A stretch of DNA of 64,000 nt from Epithemia pelagica (taxonomy: Eukaryota > Bacillariophyta > Bacillariophyceae > Surirellales > Surirellaceae), in NCBI GenBank assembly GCA_946965045.2, contig OX337236.1:124001-188000 (forward strand), given 5' to 3'. Positions 30,524 to 41,237 of this stretch are shown one piece after another; the first letter of the stretch is position 1, and every line of letters begins with the position of its first letter. The notes under the pieces were generated by a model. That model saw only the letters and a program-made list of their open reading frames with translations, was not told where the DNA came from and did no database searches. A program made the translations under genes and the position numbers.

Positions 30524-31657
30524 TTAGGATTGAACGGCCATGATACTGTCTTGTTTGGCTTGGGATACATGATTGAGTTTGTGCAAGACTTGGTCAGCCA
30601 AGTCTTGAATTTTGGTTTGCAATCGAAAGGCTTCATCTTTGGACACATGTTCGAGTTTGCCCGCGACACCCTGTTTGACCACATCCAAATGTTTGCGTCG
30701 AATGGCTCGTAATTTTTGTCGAATGTGCTCCGTTTTCTTGGCCACTTGTTTGCACGTCTTTTCTCGCGTTTCCATGGAGATGCGAGGGAGGGGAATGCGT
30801 ACCACACCGCCCTCTTCGACGGACGGATTCATTTCCAATTGGATTCGAATGGCTTCGCACACGGGGGACGCGACGTTGGGATCAAAACACGTGGCATGGG
30901 CTACCGTGGAAGACGTAATGACGACTTGGGCAATGGTTTTCAAGGGTACCGTTTCGCCATAGACGGGGACAGAGACATCGTCAAAGAGTTCCGGGGTCGG
31001 TTCCGCCCCTCGAATCTTTTGGAGGGAGTCCGTAAAGGATGCCAAGATTTGATCCATGCGTTCCTGGACAAGTTTGGGATCTGGCAAGCCATCATCCTCG
31101 TCTTCGTCTTCATCAAGAGGCTCGTCATCATCAAAATACACGTGTTCCGAATCGGCTTCCACAATCTTGGCATTGGGAATGGTCTCCTTTGCGTCTTGGT
31201 TGTCATTATCATCATCATCATGTTTGCCCTTTTTGCCCTTTTTACCCTTTTTCTTTTTGCCACGAATTTGTTGTACCGCATAGAGTTTATTCTTGTGGTT
31301 GTTTTGTACAAGCTGCTGGGTTGGTTCGTCATGGAACACGGGTGCTACTTGTCCCCAAACCGTCGTGTTTAAAGCAGAAGAAGCAGATGTCATGAGCAAG
31401 GAGTGATGAGGCCACGAACAATACGAACGGGTCGTTATTCGTCCATGGTGGTTGGATGGTCTCTGTGACACTGCAAAGAATGATACTGGTGCGGCCAAGG
31501 GCGTTGTGGATGTTGATGTTGTTGTGCGAATCACGTTTTTTTGTGGTTGCCATACAACTGTGTGGATTGCGGGTGGGGTTCGGATTCGATGACTTAAGAG
31601 CCGACGGCTACGAATGAATGGCAGCAAGGATGATGACGAGGATGATACGGATTTCAT
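30524..31657 (-). CDS. Mitochondrial ribosome-recycling factor
   Basis: 377 residues from ATG 31657. Residues 1-100 form a Ser/Arg/Thr-rich organelle presequence. Next come a Lys-rich stretch (GKKKKGKKGKKGK) and an acidic segment, then the RRF domain at about 190-375. Visible family marks are the helix ERMDQILASFTDSLQKIRG, the linker PVYGETVPLKTIAQV, MNP...EEGGVVRIPLPRISMETREKTCKQVAKK, and the basic helix RQKLRAIRRKHLDVVK. RRF splits post-termination ribosomes. Bases 31098-31742 of this gene recur at 43177-43821, and a hAT transposon now starts 85 bp upstream of the ATG. Confidence 0.9.
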   Translation of the reverse strand: MKSVSSSSSSLLPFIRSRRLLSHRIRTPPAIHTVVWQPQKNVIRTTTSTSTTPLAAPVSFFAVSQRPSNHHGRITTRSYCSWPHHSLLMTSASSALNTTVWGQVAPVFHDEPTQQLVQNNHKNKLYAVQQIRGKKKKGKKGKKGKHDDDDNDNQDAKETIPNAKIVEADSEHVYFDDDEPLDEDEDEDDGLPDPKLVQERMDQILASFTDSLQKIRGAEPTPELFDDVSVPVYGETVPLKTIAQVVITSSTVAHATCFDPNVASPVCEAIRIQLEMNPSVEEGGVVRIPLPRISMETREKTCKQVAKKTEHIRQKLRAIRRKHLDVVKQGVAGKLEHVSKDEAFRLQTKIQDLADQVLHKLNHVSQAKQDSIMAVQS

Positions 31658-31742
31658 TGTGGATTGCAACAAACAATCGAACGACAAGGGACCACGACGC
31701 AGATGACAACAACAAGGGTCAATGATGAAAAGATACCCACAC
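31098..31742 (-). repeat. 645-bp duplicated RRF 5' segment, copy 1
   Basis: Identical by eye to 43177-43821. It spans RRF codons 1 to about 186 plus 85 bp upstream. Its outer edge (31742) is exactly the left end of the hAT element. Its inner edge falls in the acidic repeat of the coding sequence. Confidence 0.93.
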
Positions 31743-32331
31743 CAGGGTGTGGAAGTCACTAGCGAAAAATTTTCTAAGTTCTGCAACTTTTGAACTTTTT
31801 CACCATAATTTCACAAATCAAATCATATTACTAGCCTTTCCCAAACGAACTTTTTGCACAAAGTCAAATCGCTCACATTTTTCATCGAACTTGACTTGGA
31901 CCCATCCAACTTAGTTATTTACAAGCTCTTATTACCGGAACATTGGCACACACCAATGTAATTATCCAAGTTGCAATTTTCTCACATAGTTCAATCAAGT
32001 TACATGTCTCCACTTATTGACTCGAAGTCTAAAGTCTAATTGCAAGTCTCAAGATTAGAACTAAATTCTCCAAATCAAGTTGTAATTTTACTTCATTGCA
32101 ACTAGTGTCAGTGTCGACTGTCGACACTTAGTCACTTGGCACTATCCTACAGTAACAAACACAGTCAACAAGATATAATCGGTACTGGCCCCTTACCTCT
32201 TAACACTGAACCCAACACACAATCTCTTCACCTCTGTTGTGGCTTGTTGCAGCGTTACAGCACACGAATGAGGTGTGATTTTTCCAGTTGACACTGTCGG
32301 AATCAAACAACCAATCTCTGGTTGAAAGCAC

Positions 32332-35300
32332 ATGTCTTTGTTGCCAATCGAGGACATTGAAGTAGATTTGAACTCCCCTGCTGTTTCCAGTCTTTCATCA
32401 GCGACATTCATGTATACCATGGCTCCCCAAGGAAAGAATCAACAGCAGTCATCTCAATCCTCCAAAGAAGCTCGACTATTGTCAGCAACTGGAGGTGACG
32501 ACAACAATGAAGAACCCACGAACCCACCGACAACAACCAATGAAAGAGAAAATGAAAACCAGGCGCCTCCTACAACAGCCAACAATGAAGACAACTCTCA
32601 ACAAGTTGCTGCTCCTGCTCCTACGGACGGGGGACCCTTGACACAAAGCCGAAAGGATGAAATCAAACAAGAGAAATCACATGTCTCGTTTTGTCCACCT
32701 CCGAAGAAGCTCTTTCGAAATTTCCAAAATTCGTTCTTTGGAAAAGTTCGTTACCTGAACTTCAAGAAATTGACCAGCACGAAGAAGACCTTAAAATCAA
32801 ACCCCGCTGTCAATTTGGGGAAAATGCCAGGTTTATTTTCGTGTCTGCAATTGTTAGAGTCAGCTTCTGATGAAGACAAAGAAATGAACGATGGCTATCA
32901 TTCCATTGTAAAGAAGCTTGTTGTTTGTCCACATTGCTTCGACGACCCGACTGTTAGTCTCGACAAATGTCTCCTTGGTCTTGGCAGAGGCCTTTCGTCC
33001 AACATCAGCACACACTTCGGTAAATACCACCCCGAAGTCGTGGAAGATACTGCCTCTGTTGCAACCAACCCTACTCAACAACCCATTTCCATGTATTCTG
33101 GCACAATGGTTAGCAAACAAGATGCCAGAGTAATGTTTCATCAGTCAATTTATAAGTTCGTGAATGACTGTGGTTTCCCGGCATCAACTGTTGAGAAGGA
33201 ATCGTTTAGAGATCTTCTTAAGTGTGCAATTGCCAACGCCCCAAAGCTCAAGGAAAAGGACTGTTCCATAAGCAACAAAGCAATCACTCGGATGAGATTG
33301 GAGTCCTACAATGATTTTCTCAAGACCGTTACGGAACTTGGAGAAAACGTACGACAAGCGTACCATGATCTATGCAACAAACCCATCGCCTTTTCTACGA
33401 TAACACACGACATCTGGCAGGGAAATGACAAGGATGTCCTTGGGGTTTGTTTGATGTTCACCGATCCTTGGAACTGTAAATCTTACAGACTTCCGATTGG
33501 CCTTTGCTCAACAAAGGGCCATACAGCAAAACAAGTAGCCGACCACACCTCATCAATCCTCAACGCTGTCGGCTTTACGCAACAAGACCTCTCTGCCTCC
33601 GTGAATGACAACACGAACTCCGCCGTGTTGGCTGGAAAGTATATAGTGGGTAATAAGACAGGCGGCAAGTGCGACATGCACAGGGCCGAACTGATCTTGA
33701 AACACTCCACAGGTCTGGCAGTCCGGAAAAAAAAGGCGAAGTGGTGGACAGTAACGAGGAATTCATGACTGTTTATAGAAAATTCTTCAAATTTGCAGCA
33801 TGGATGATGAGTTCGCGTGCCAAAAGATTTGAAAAGCTACGTTCCTACGCCCTAGAACATGGGAGGAAGGTCATCAAAGTCTCTATTGCCGAATACAACC
33901 CGTGTTGGAGGCTGCATCATTACCTTTCATGACCTATTCCGGAACAAATTTGTAACGGATATGTATGCAAAAGAGAAATTTGAGTACAAGGACGACGAAT
34001 TCATTAAACATTATCCCTCTGAAGAGGACTGGCAGCTCTTGGCCGAATTCGAGGGAATCTTGGCCCCACTCAAACAAGTCTCCATGTCACTCCAAGTTGA
34101 CGACCCTTCTGCATCGGCTTGTTCATTGCTGGAAATCTTCACCAGTAAGCATTGTGTGGAAGTTATGAAAGATAAGGGATAAGGGAGTGCCCGTGTTGAC
34201 TGTTACTGGGCCTAATGCACGCCCATGGGATGCCAGTCTCACCATCGCCAAGCTTCAATTGTATCGAGACATTGTAACATAGGACAAATTGTCAGAAAAG
34301 AGTCAATTGTTGATCGAGCGAGTACTTGTGGAATATACAAACTACATTCAGGAAGGCCATGACTCCCACGCTGAACACGCCATGTGTGGACATCCTTTCC
34401 TTGCATCTTATGGTCCCAACATACTGAAAACCATAAAGGTTTACGACGATGAGAGTCTTAAACGGATTCGGAAAGAATTTGTGATGGACATTGTCCGCAA
34501 GTTCTCGCAGCCAAAGAAGAATGGCACCAATCCCCAGTCCAAGTCGAATCAGCAGGAACGTGAACAACAAAAGGAAAGTACACCTGTGGAGATCATCGAG
34601 GACGAAGAGGAAGAGTCTTCAGTCCCAAAAGCTGTCTCGAATGTAATGGACTGCTTTAACATCTTCAAGACACATCGCATCACCAAGGAGAAAGAAAATG
34701 CTGCACTGATGGAGGCGACGGCAACAAGTACCAGTACAGATGACCAAGTTGATAGAGCCAAGCTATACAAGATGTGTGATGAACAGTTCGGACGCTATCT
34801 CGAATTCTGCGAGAACATTGTTCATGGATCCTGGGAGGACTTGATTTGCCAGTATCCCACTGCCGCATTTCTGAAACTATCTGGTTCGTGGAGCCGTGAA
34901 AAACGACAAGAATTCAAGTTGGCCTGTACGGAACACTATTTCCATGTCGTTGGGAAATATTTTGACGTCTTGAAATGGTGGTCGGACAACAAGATGCTAT
35001 TCCCCAAACTCTTTCCTAGTGCCTTGATTTGGATATCGAAACCTGCGACAAACGCATTCCAGGAACGCGTGTTCTCTCGGTCGTCGTTCATGGATAGGAA
35101 TCCCTTAATGAGACGCCAACAAGACAAGAACTTTGAAATGCGCACCATGGAAAGTATTACAAGGGAGGTGCGATCTGAGATTGTCAAGAATGAAAAGCTA
35201 CTCAAACAAGGCGCGACCTCCAACGAAAAAAAGGCAGCCAGTGGCCGCCAAGCAAAGAAGGTGATAGATCTCAGCCAGGAATCTAAAGGGGAAGAAGTCA

Positions 35301-36004
35301 GTCAGGTACAACAGACCGCACAACAACGCACCCCGGCAGCAGGAACACAAGTTCCTGTTGTCCCACTGGAAAAAGCCACACCAACACAATCCGATATGAC
35401 TCGGATGGAAACGGTACTACGAGCAACGTCGAAGCTGGAACTCTACGAACTGTCCGGAACTATTGGTGCCCACGGCATAACGGCGGAAACAAGTTACAAG
35501 TTCAAGTCAGTCAAAATGGTTGATAAGAAGACAGTTGTGAGCGATGCGACATGGGACAACGTCGAATTGGTTGATCTGGTAGACGATCCACGAGATGAAG
35601 ACCAACTAGAGGCTTTGGATCGAAAAGTTGTTGCTCCTTACGACGATGACGAAGACAAGGAAGATTCCGACACGGCGTTAAAAGAAGCCATCCAGGAAAG
35701 AAAGAATGAACTCATTCAACAAACCGCGTTGGAGAAGACTGTTGCTAGTCTGCCCGTTGCAAAAGCCAATGAAGGCACGAAAGGAGATAGTGGGAAACGT
35801 AAAGCCTCTTCAACTATTCAAAAAGGAAGGAAACGGACGAAACAGAATTCACTCTCTGAGGCACTCGCAAGAACTGTGGTTAGAACACCACGCCAGAAAG
35901 ACAATCGCAAACCACCCCCAACCCCAAACGACTCGCCAACGAGAAGAAGCTCAAGACTTGCAGAGAAGGAAGTCTCAAATGCGGACAATGACGGTACCAG
36001 TTGA
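32332..36004 (+). pseudogene. hAT family transposase, broken
   Basis: A protein is readable only by changing frame. N-terminal part 32332-33768: Pro/Asn/Gln-rich leader, BED-like zinc finger (CPHC...HFGKYH), catalytic Asp in THDIWQG, second Asp in VNDNTNSAVLAGKY, then CDMHR. Shifts occur in an A8 run (33727-33734), near 33903 and at a 7-bp duplication near 34180. A TAG lies near 34279. The C-terminal part 34289-36004 holds the hAT dimerisation region (WW...LFPSALIWISKPATNAFQERVFS) near 34980-35080, followed by a long basic, disordered tail ending in RRSSRLAEKE. Several shifts suggest decay, but some may be base-call errors. Confidence 0.82.
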
Positions 36005-36106
36005 TCTCCGACCACGAACGTCACTGAAGGTGACAATGGAAGAAACGTCACGGAAACTATACATCCATAATTGCAGTGCATTTAGGTAAATACAATATAT
36101 TGACAG

Positions 36107-37949
36107 TCATTTAGTATATTCTTTTATCAACTGCAGAAAGAAATACTTGAGATGGCGAAGATTCGCTGGAAATTTAGATTCCGATTGGTCATGAGAGTGA
36201 GCCAAAATAAAAGACTCCATTTGTTCTTGGCACTTGCTTCTGGTCTGTGATTTGTTAAGTAGTTGTCCTAGAGAACCAAATAAAGGATTGATCTCCTCCC
36301 ATCGTTCTTTAGGAAGCCATGATTGAAGGTTCAAAGAGCATTCCATGCCGTCATTGATATGAGACTCCGTCCAATTGAGAACCTTAGTTGATCGGATAGC
36401 ATGAATATCTGAGGGAATTCCTTCCGTCCGGCCAAATGCCGTTTGTAGAATGATTGTTCCCGTCTTGTGGCCAATTCCAGGTAAGGTCATAAGCTCAGTA
36501 AGGGAAATGTCTTTAGGAATGCGACCTTTGTGTCGCTGGACGAAATAGTCCGCAGCGTTGACTATGCGTTCCGCATTGACACGATACCGTCCTGTTTCTG
36601 CAAACAAACTACAGAAAACATCCATCCCAAAATATGAAGACACTTCAATTGTTCCTTGTGCACTAGTGATGCCCGATTGGAATAAGCGAGGGATCACTTG
36701 AGAGAGACTTTGATCTGATGTGGCCGAGCTCATCAAGATAACAATGGGACACATGAAGGCTGGGTCAGAGTCTTCATATTCCGACATATTGTTGGTAATC
36801 CATTCGGACCATGTGTCTCTGGGGGCTTCCAAACCAGACTGAAGGAAATACCGACGTAAATGGGAAAGATTATCAAGTAAATACAGCCGGGAATCAATTG
36901 TGGATTGGTTTCTAATGGGGATGGAAGGGCGAAACATTCTGGTCATGACAGGTTTGGTAATTGCAGGTGTCCCAGGCATGTGTCTGTCGCCATAGACTAT
37001 CTGTTCCTTGGCGGCACATGATTGCAATAAAGCATGGCAGAAAACAGTTTTTCTTTGCCGAGTCAAGACATGGGCAGTGGGGGAAAATTGTCGCTTGGTC
37101 CAATATTCATCAATGACGGGAGAAGAAGCCCAATATTCATGGGTGACAGAAGTAGAAGCGTTGTTGCTATTTGGGCCCATGGTAGATTGAGAAGCTTTGG
37201 CAACTGGAGTTGATGGAGGACTTGTATCAATAGGAGGAGGGGACGTCGTTGTATCCAGTTTCATTGAGTAAGGGTCATCCTCCTTTGTGCTCTTCTTAGT
37301 ATGCGCAACAATGTCCTCAACAACGATGTCGATGCTTGGACTTATAAAAATAGGACACTCTGTCCGTAGGTCAAAGGAATTTCTAACCTGGATTCTGGCA
37401 TTGTGTCGGGTTATCCAGGTTAGAAGATTCCATTCCACGGAAAGTTTAGTGTAGTTGTTTTGCTGATGGTAATCGGCATTGAATTTTTGAAAAGCTCTGA
37501 GACCATTGGAGCAAGGCAAAGAAAATATTGGTCGGCATTTTCCTTCAATGGCGATGAAGGGGAGGTCGTCGGTGGGGGGGGTTCATCTCGTATGTGACTT
37601 GGAATGAGTCTTCTTCTTGGGAATACAGACCCGTAAACACTATTCGACAGACAGTGTTCAGTAAGCTTTCGAATGACATGCGACTTGGAGATAAACAAGG
37701 GTGGCTTGTGTTGGATGGATAGTCGACTTGTTGGTAGTGCAGACTTCCATTGTACCGGGTAAGCCACAGCAACACCACATCTTTTATGTTCTCCATTGCC
37801 AAGTCTTGTGTCGCCTTTTCCAAGGGAGTGGTTAACAAAGTTGAGTCCTCTAGCATCATGGTCATGAACGACATTGGAATATGGGTCACAGTGATGACTT
37901 GGTGACAAGTCACATCGAGGTTGATTGTAGGGTCATCTGATGCTTCCAT
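36107..37949 (-). CDS. HhH-GPD / endonuclease III-like protein (one frameshift)
   Basis: ATG 37949. The first frame runs to the C8 run (plus-strand G8, 37574-37581). Removing one C would join it to the frame ending at 36107, giving about 613 residues. The C-terminal third resembles Nth: a helix SSATSDQSLSQVIPRLF, the hairpin LPGIGHKTG with the lysine used by bifunctional glycosylases, and the Asp in IPSDIHAIR. The four-Cys iron-sulphur loop after the domain is not seen. The N-terminal 300 residues match nothing I recognise. The gene lies inside the hAT element, opposite to the transposase. DNA glycosylase/AP lyase activity is inference. Confidence 0.65.
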
Positions 37950-38654
37950 TGTACTTGAATATTAGATGCATGGGGTTGGGGATGGGGAAATAATAGTGGC
38001 AATGAGAAATGAGAAGGGCGGGAAAACTGAAGGTTTTGTCGTTGATGGAAAGGAACAGAGGTAAAGGTGACAGGTGACAGTGGATTGGTGAATGTTGGGA
38101 GGTTGAGAGTTGTGAGTGTTGGTTGAACCTCTGTCGTGAGTCGTGAACGTTCTACTCCTCTGGGAGTGATATTGGTAAATATGTGCAGGAAGAGTGTGAA
38201 TAAATATGTAGAAACAGATAAGAGTGAATGGTTCCTCTGAATAAAAGTTGTTGTTTGTGACTACGACAACGAAGAAGTTGCAACTAATAGTTGTAACTAT
38301 GGAGGTGACAGAGGGATGAAGTTTAATTACAAGGGGCAAAGTTGCAACTTGGACTTGTTTAGTCTAGTTGCAGACTCAGAAAAGAAACTACGACTTTCAA
38401 AGTTAGTCTTAGTTAAGTTGCAGGTTCTTCATTGGAACCATATTTAATCTAGTCAAGTTAGTACCTTAGTCGTGTTAGACTATTAGTTGCAAGTTCATTC
38501 TGTATCGTGGTTTTGTGACTTGATTAGTTTAAGTTAAGTTAATCATACATGTTGAACTAACTAGTGGGTACAAGTCGCATCACAGTAAACTGTCTAATGA
38601 ATTATTAGTTGGGAAGTTAAGTCTAATGGCTGATTTTCCAACTTCCACACCCTG

Positions 38655-38888
38655 CCCCCAAACCCGAAACATTTCCCCGAGCCCCAAGTCAGCCCCGAGT
38701 CCGTCGGTTCCGCCCGCCCGCCCATCAATTGTGTCACGCCGCGCGCTGCATGCTCCATCATGGCGGTCGGCTGGCGACCTTCCCGGTACAAAACGCTGTT
38801 CGTGGCGGACGGTGCATCTCCTCTCTCACACTTTCTTTCTTCTCCCCATCTTTGTCCTGTGTGCTTCTGCTTGAGTGAATTCTAGACG
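38655..38888 (+). promoter_or_regulatory. CKS1 upstream region
   Basis: GC-rich, C-rich 5' flank starting directly at the hAT right end, ending with a pyrimidine-rich stretch 20-70 bp before the CKS1 ATG. No specific motif is claimed. Confidence 0.4.
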
Positions 38889-39400
38889 ATGAGCGCCTCT
38901 CGAATTGAATACAGTGAAAAATATGCTGACGATGTGAACGAATACAGGTGAGAATAAAATTTTGGTTTGAAGGCAGCAAGATTTCGAGGCGACTTTCATA
39001 AGAATAGTCCTCCGTTGTGACATTTTCATCATTTTTTGTTCTTACGTTCTAATGTTGCATACGAACAGACATGTGATCTTGCCAAAGGAACTTGCGAAAA
39101 CTCTTCCGAAGTCACGTTTGTTGACGGAGTCTGAATGGAGGGGAATTGGGGTTCAGCAAAGCCGTGGATGGCAGCATTATGCAATTCATCGGTGAGTAGT
39201 TCGGCCATCTTAAGCAGGCCTCCAGACGTCATTCTCATATCAGTATTTGTTTCGACCTCGACAATCGCAGACCAGAGCCCCACATTCTGCTTTTTCGACG
39301 CCCCTTAGGAACCGATCCACAGAGTGGTCGAGTGGACGCAGAATTGGAACGCGCGGCTCGAGAGGAATACAAGAATCAGTTTGGTCTTCGACGCAAGTAA
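38889..39400 (+). CDS. CKS1: Cyclin-dependent kinase regulatory subunit CKS1
   Basis: Three exons, 38889-38947, 39069-39191 and 39271-39400, with GT-AG introns of 121 and 79 bp and in-frame joins at Arg codons (AG/A and CG/A). Product of 103 residues. The full Cks signature is present: [10 protein letters not shown] near the start, [31 protein letters not shown] (about residues 37-57) and [13 protein letters not shown] (60-72). Cks binds CDKs and helps multisite phosphorylation in the cell cycle. The beta-hinge Pro/Glu residues (PEPHILLF) are intact, so the gene looks functional. It sits between a hAT element and Gag/Crinkler genes, unexpected for a conserved housekeeping gene. Confidence 0.93.
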
Positions 39401-39714
39401 AATTAGTTACGAATATTCCAGTCGTCCTATCTCAAACGGGGAGCACTCAATACACACCGTGCCCTTACCTCTCTGAACTGGCTTGTACCTGTGGTTGAGT
39501 CGTTTGGAATACGCATCTCACCGGGTCCTTTTTATCGAACGGCACTGAAACTAGTATTCATAATCCTTTGTGTTTGAGGAATTAAGGATTTTACATTGGC
39601 AGCTTTCTTGGCATCTTCTTGGGCATTGAACACGGAGTTCTTTCCCTTCGTTTTAGAACCGTGCCAGTCATTGCTGCTGCATAATTCATTATACTTAGTT
39701 TCGGCTAAGCGAAG

Positions 39715-40854
39715 TTAAACATCAACTTCCAAACCACCAGTGTCATCAGGATCCCCTTGAAGTTTACCAATGTCCCGTGCCATTGTGTAAGTTTGCTCGA
39801 TATAGCGGAAGTAAGAGTTAAATTTGCCAACGGATGAAGTTTGCATGACCTTTAGCACTTGCTGATTAAAGCGCTCTGGAACTTTCTTGACCCATTTCAA
39901 GCGCTTGTGTGCACCACGGATCAAACTTACAACACGAAGAACATTTTCACCTTGAAACTCATTAATCTTCAAATTCTTAACCAAATCTTTCAAGTGATCA
40001 ATAGCGGCTTCCGAACTTGAAACCAGGATGTTCATCATAATGACGAAGAGCAGAGGACCCCCTTGTTGAATGGTAGGGTAAGTCTCGAACTGTTCGTAGC
40101 ATTTTTCAAACAGACTTTGAGTCATGTTATTTTCCAGATGCTTGTAGGTTAGTACCAAATTCTCCCGGTACCAATCCTTCTTGGTCCAGCGGCGATACCA
40201 TTCACAACTTGCTGCAACTTCATCGGGAGTAACTTCCTCATAATTTAAATATAGATCTACAGTACGAGACTCGATACTCGGGGATCCCTTTGACTTGGGG
40301 AACACAATCGTGAACACGTCATGCATATCGTATACCATATGCGTGTCCTTGGTCTTGGAAATCATGATGGAAGTGTTGTAACACTCATCCAATTTCTTTT
40401 CATCGGTCAAACTCATACTCGTGAAAGTATATTTCGTTTGCGATGTCTTCACGGCCTCCTTGAAGAGATCTTGCTTCTTCTCCGAGGACATTTTCTCCCT
40501 GTTCTCTTTCCGATATAGAGGTCCTTGATCCGCGACACCATATCCCCTTGAACCTGGTTCCACCAGTTCAACTGCCAGTCCCCCAACCATGAATTGGGTA
40601 TCTGTATCTAACGGGTAGTCATTGCTCTTTGAACTCTTATCCGAATTGTTTTCATCGCTTGTTCTTCTCTGTCCTCTCTCATTAAGACCCTGAAGCGTTT
40701 CGTCGAGTGCTCGGAATCCAAAGTCGGATTCCCGATTGTCGGTTCCAGTCTGATCTTCCGCTGAGGCGTCTTGATAGTCCTCATCGTCTCCCGTGTTAGC
40801 CGGTGCTGCACCTGAAGCGGGTGAAACATTTGCCGAGTCTTCTGCTCGCGCCAT
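39715..40854 (-). CDS. Gag-like protein without pol
   Basis: 379 residues from ATG 40854. The first 100 residues are acidic, Ser/Asp-rich and disordered. Residues about 230-365 resemble the helical capsid region of copia-type Gag (UBN2-like): LFEKCYEQFETYPTIQQGGPLLFVIMMN, then GENVLRVVSLIRGAHKRL and VLKVMQTSSVGKFNSYF. No zinc knuckle, protease or RT follows. It could be a retroelement remnant or a domesticated gag. The frame is complete. It lies downstream of, and on the same strand as, the Crinkler/RHS-like gene. Confidence 0.5.
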   Translation of the reverse strand: MARAEDSANVSPASGAAPANTGDDEDYQDASAEDQTGTDNRESDFGFRALDETLQGLNERGQRRTSDENNSDKSSKSNDYPLDTDTQFMVGGLAVELVEPGSRGYGVADQGPLYRKENREKMSSEKKQDLFKEAVKTSQTKYTFTSMSLTDEKKLDECYNTSIMISKTKDTHMVYDMHDVFTIVFPKSKGSPSIESRTVDLYLNYEEVTPDEVAASCEWYRRWTKKDWYRENLVLTYKHLENNMTQSLFEKCYEQFETYPTIQQGGPLLFVIMMNILVSSSEAAIDHLKDLVKNLKINEFQGENVLRVVSLIRGAHKRLKWVKKVPERFNQQVLKVMQTSSVGKFNSYFRYIEQTYTMARDIGKLQGDPDDTGGLEVDV

Positions 40855-41237
40855 TGTTCTCACCTTCTCTCTGTCCTATCTTGCCAGAGCACTCACTTCC
40901 TTGTCACCGTACGACCTTGGGAAACCTTCTACAGCGTAATACTTGGGCTCAGAACCTGCGAGTAGTGGAAAAGAACGGCGGTCTCTTTCCCATTGAGCAA
41001 TCCGTAAAAGGATACTTATTCTGATAATCACTATTATGTTAGTCCTAAATTCTCACTAAATTCACTTGGATCTTTTCTTCAATATCTTTTGGATGAGTCA
41101 TTCCATCCATTCGTTCACATCTACGTCGCTCATCATTCGTGATTGATGAGTCTTGTTGCCGGGTATAAGCTTGCTACCCCAGCTATACTCGCATGTTCGC
41201 GACACAAGACACACTCTTGCGGTGGACGTTCATTGTA

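Larger units (their letters stand above)
31743..38654 (+). mobile_element. hAT-type DNA transposon with cargo gene
   Basis: 14-bp perfect inverted ends CAGGGTGTGGAAGT (31743-31756) and its complement (38641-38654). Many subterminal copies of a GTTGCAA motif in both orientations lie at 31780-32110 and 38270-38500, a hAT habit. Inside are a broken hAT transposase (plus strand) and an endonuclease III-like gene (minus strand). The 8-bp flanks ACCCACAC (left) and CCCCCAAA (right) agree at only four positions, so no clear target duplication exists. The right side joins the CKS1 promoter region. Confidence 0.8.

Noticed and set aside
31735-38662. 8-bp target duplication of the hAT element
   Set aside because: Flanks ACCCACAC and CCCCCAAA agree at only four of eight positions; treated as absent.
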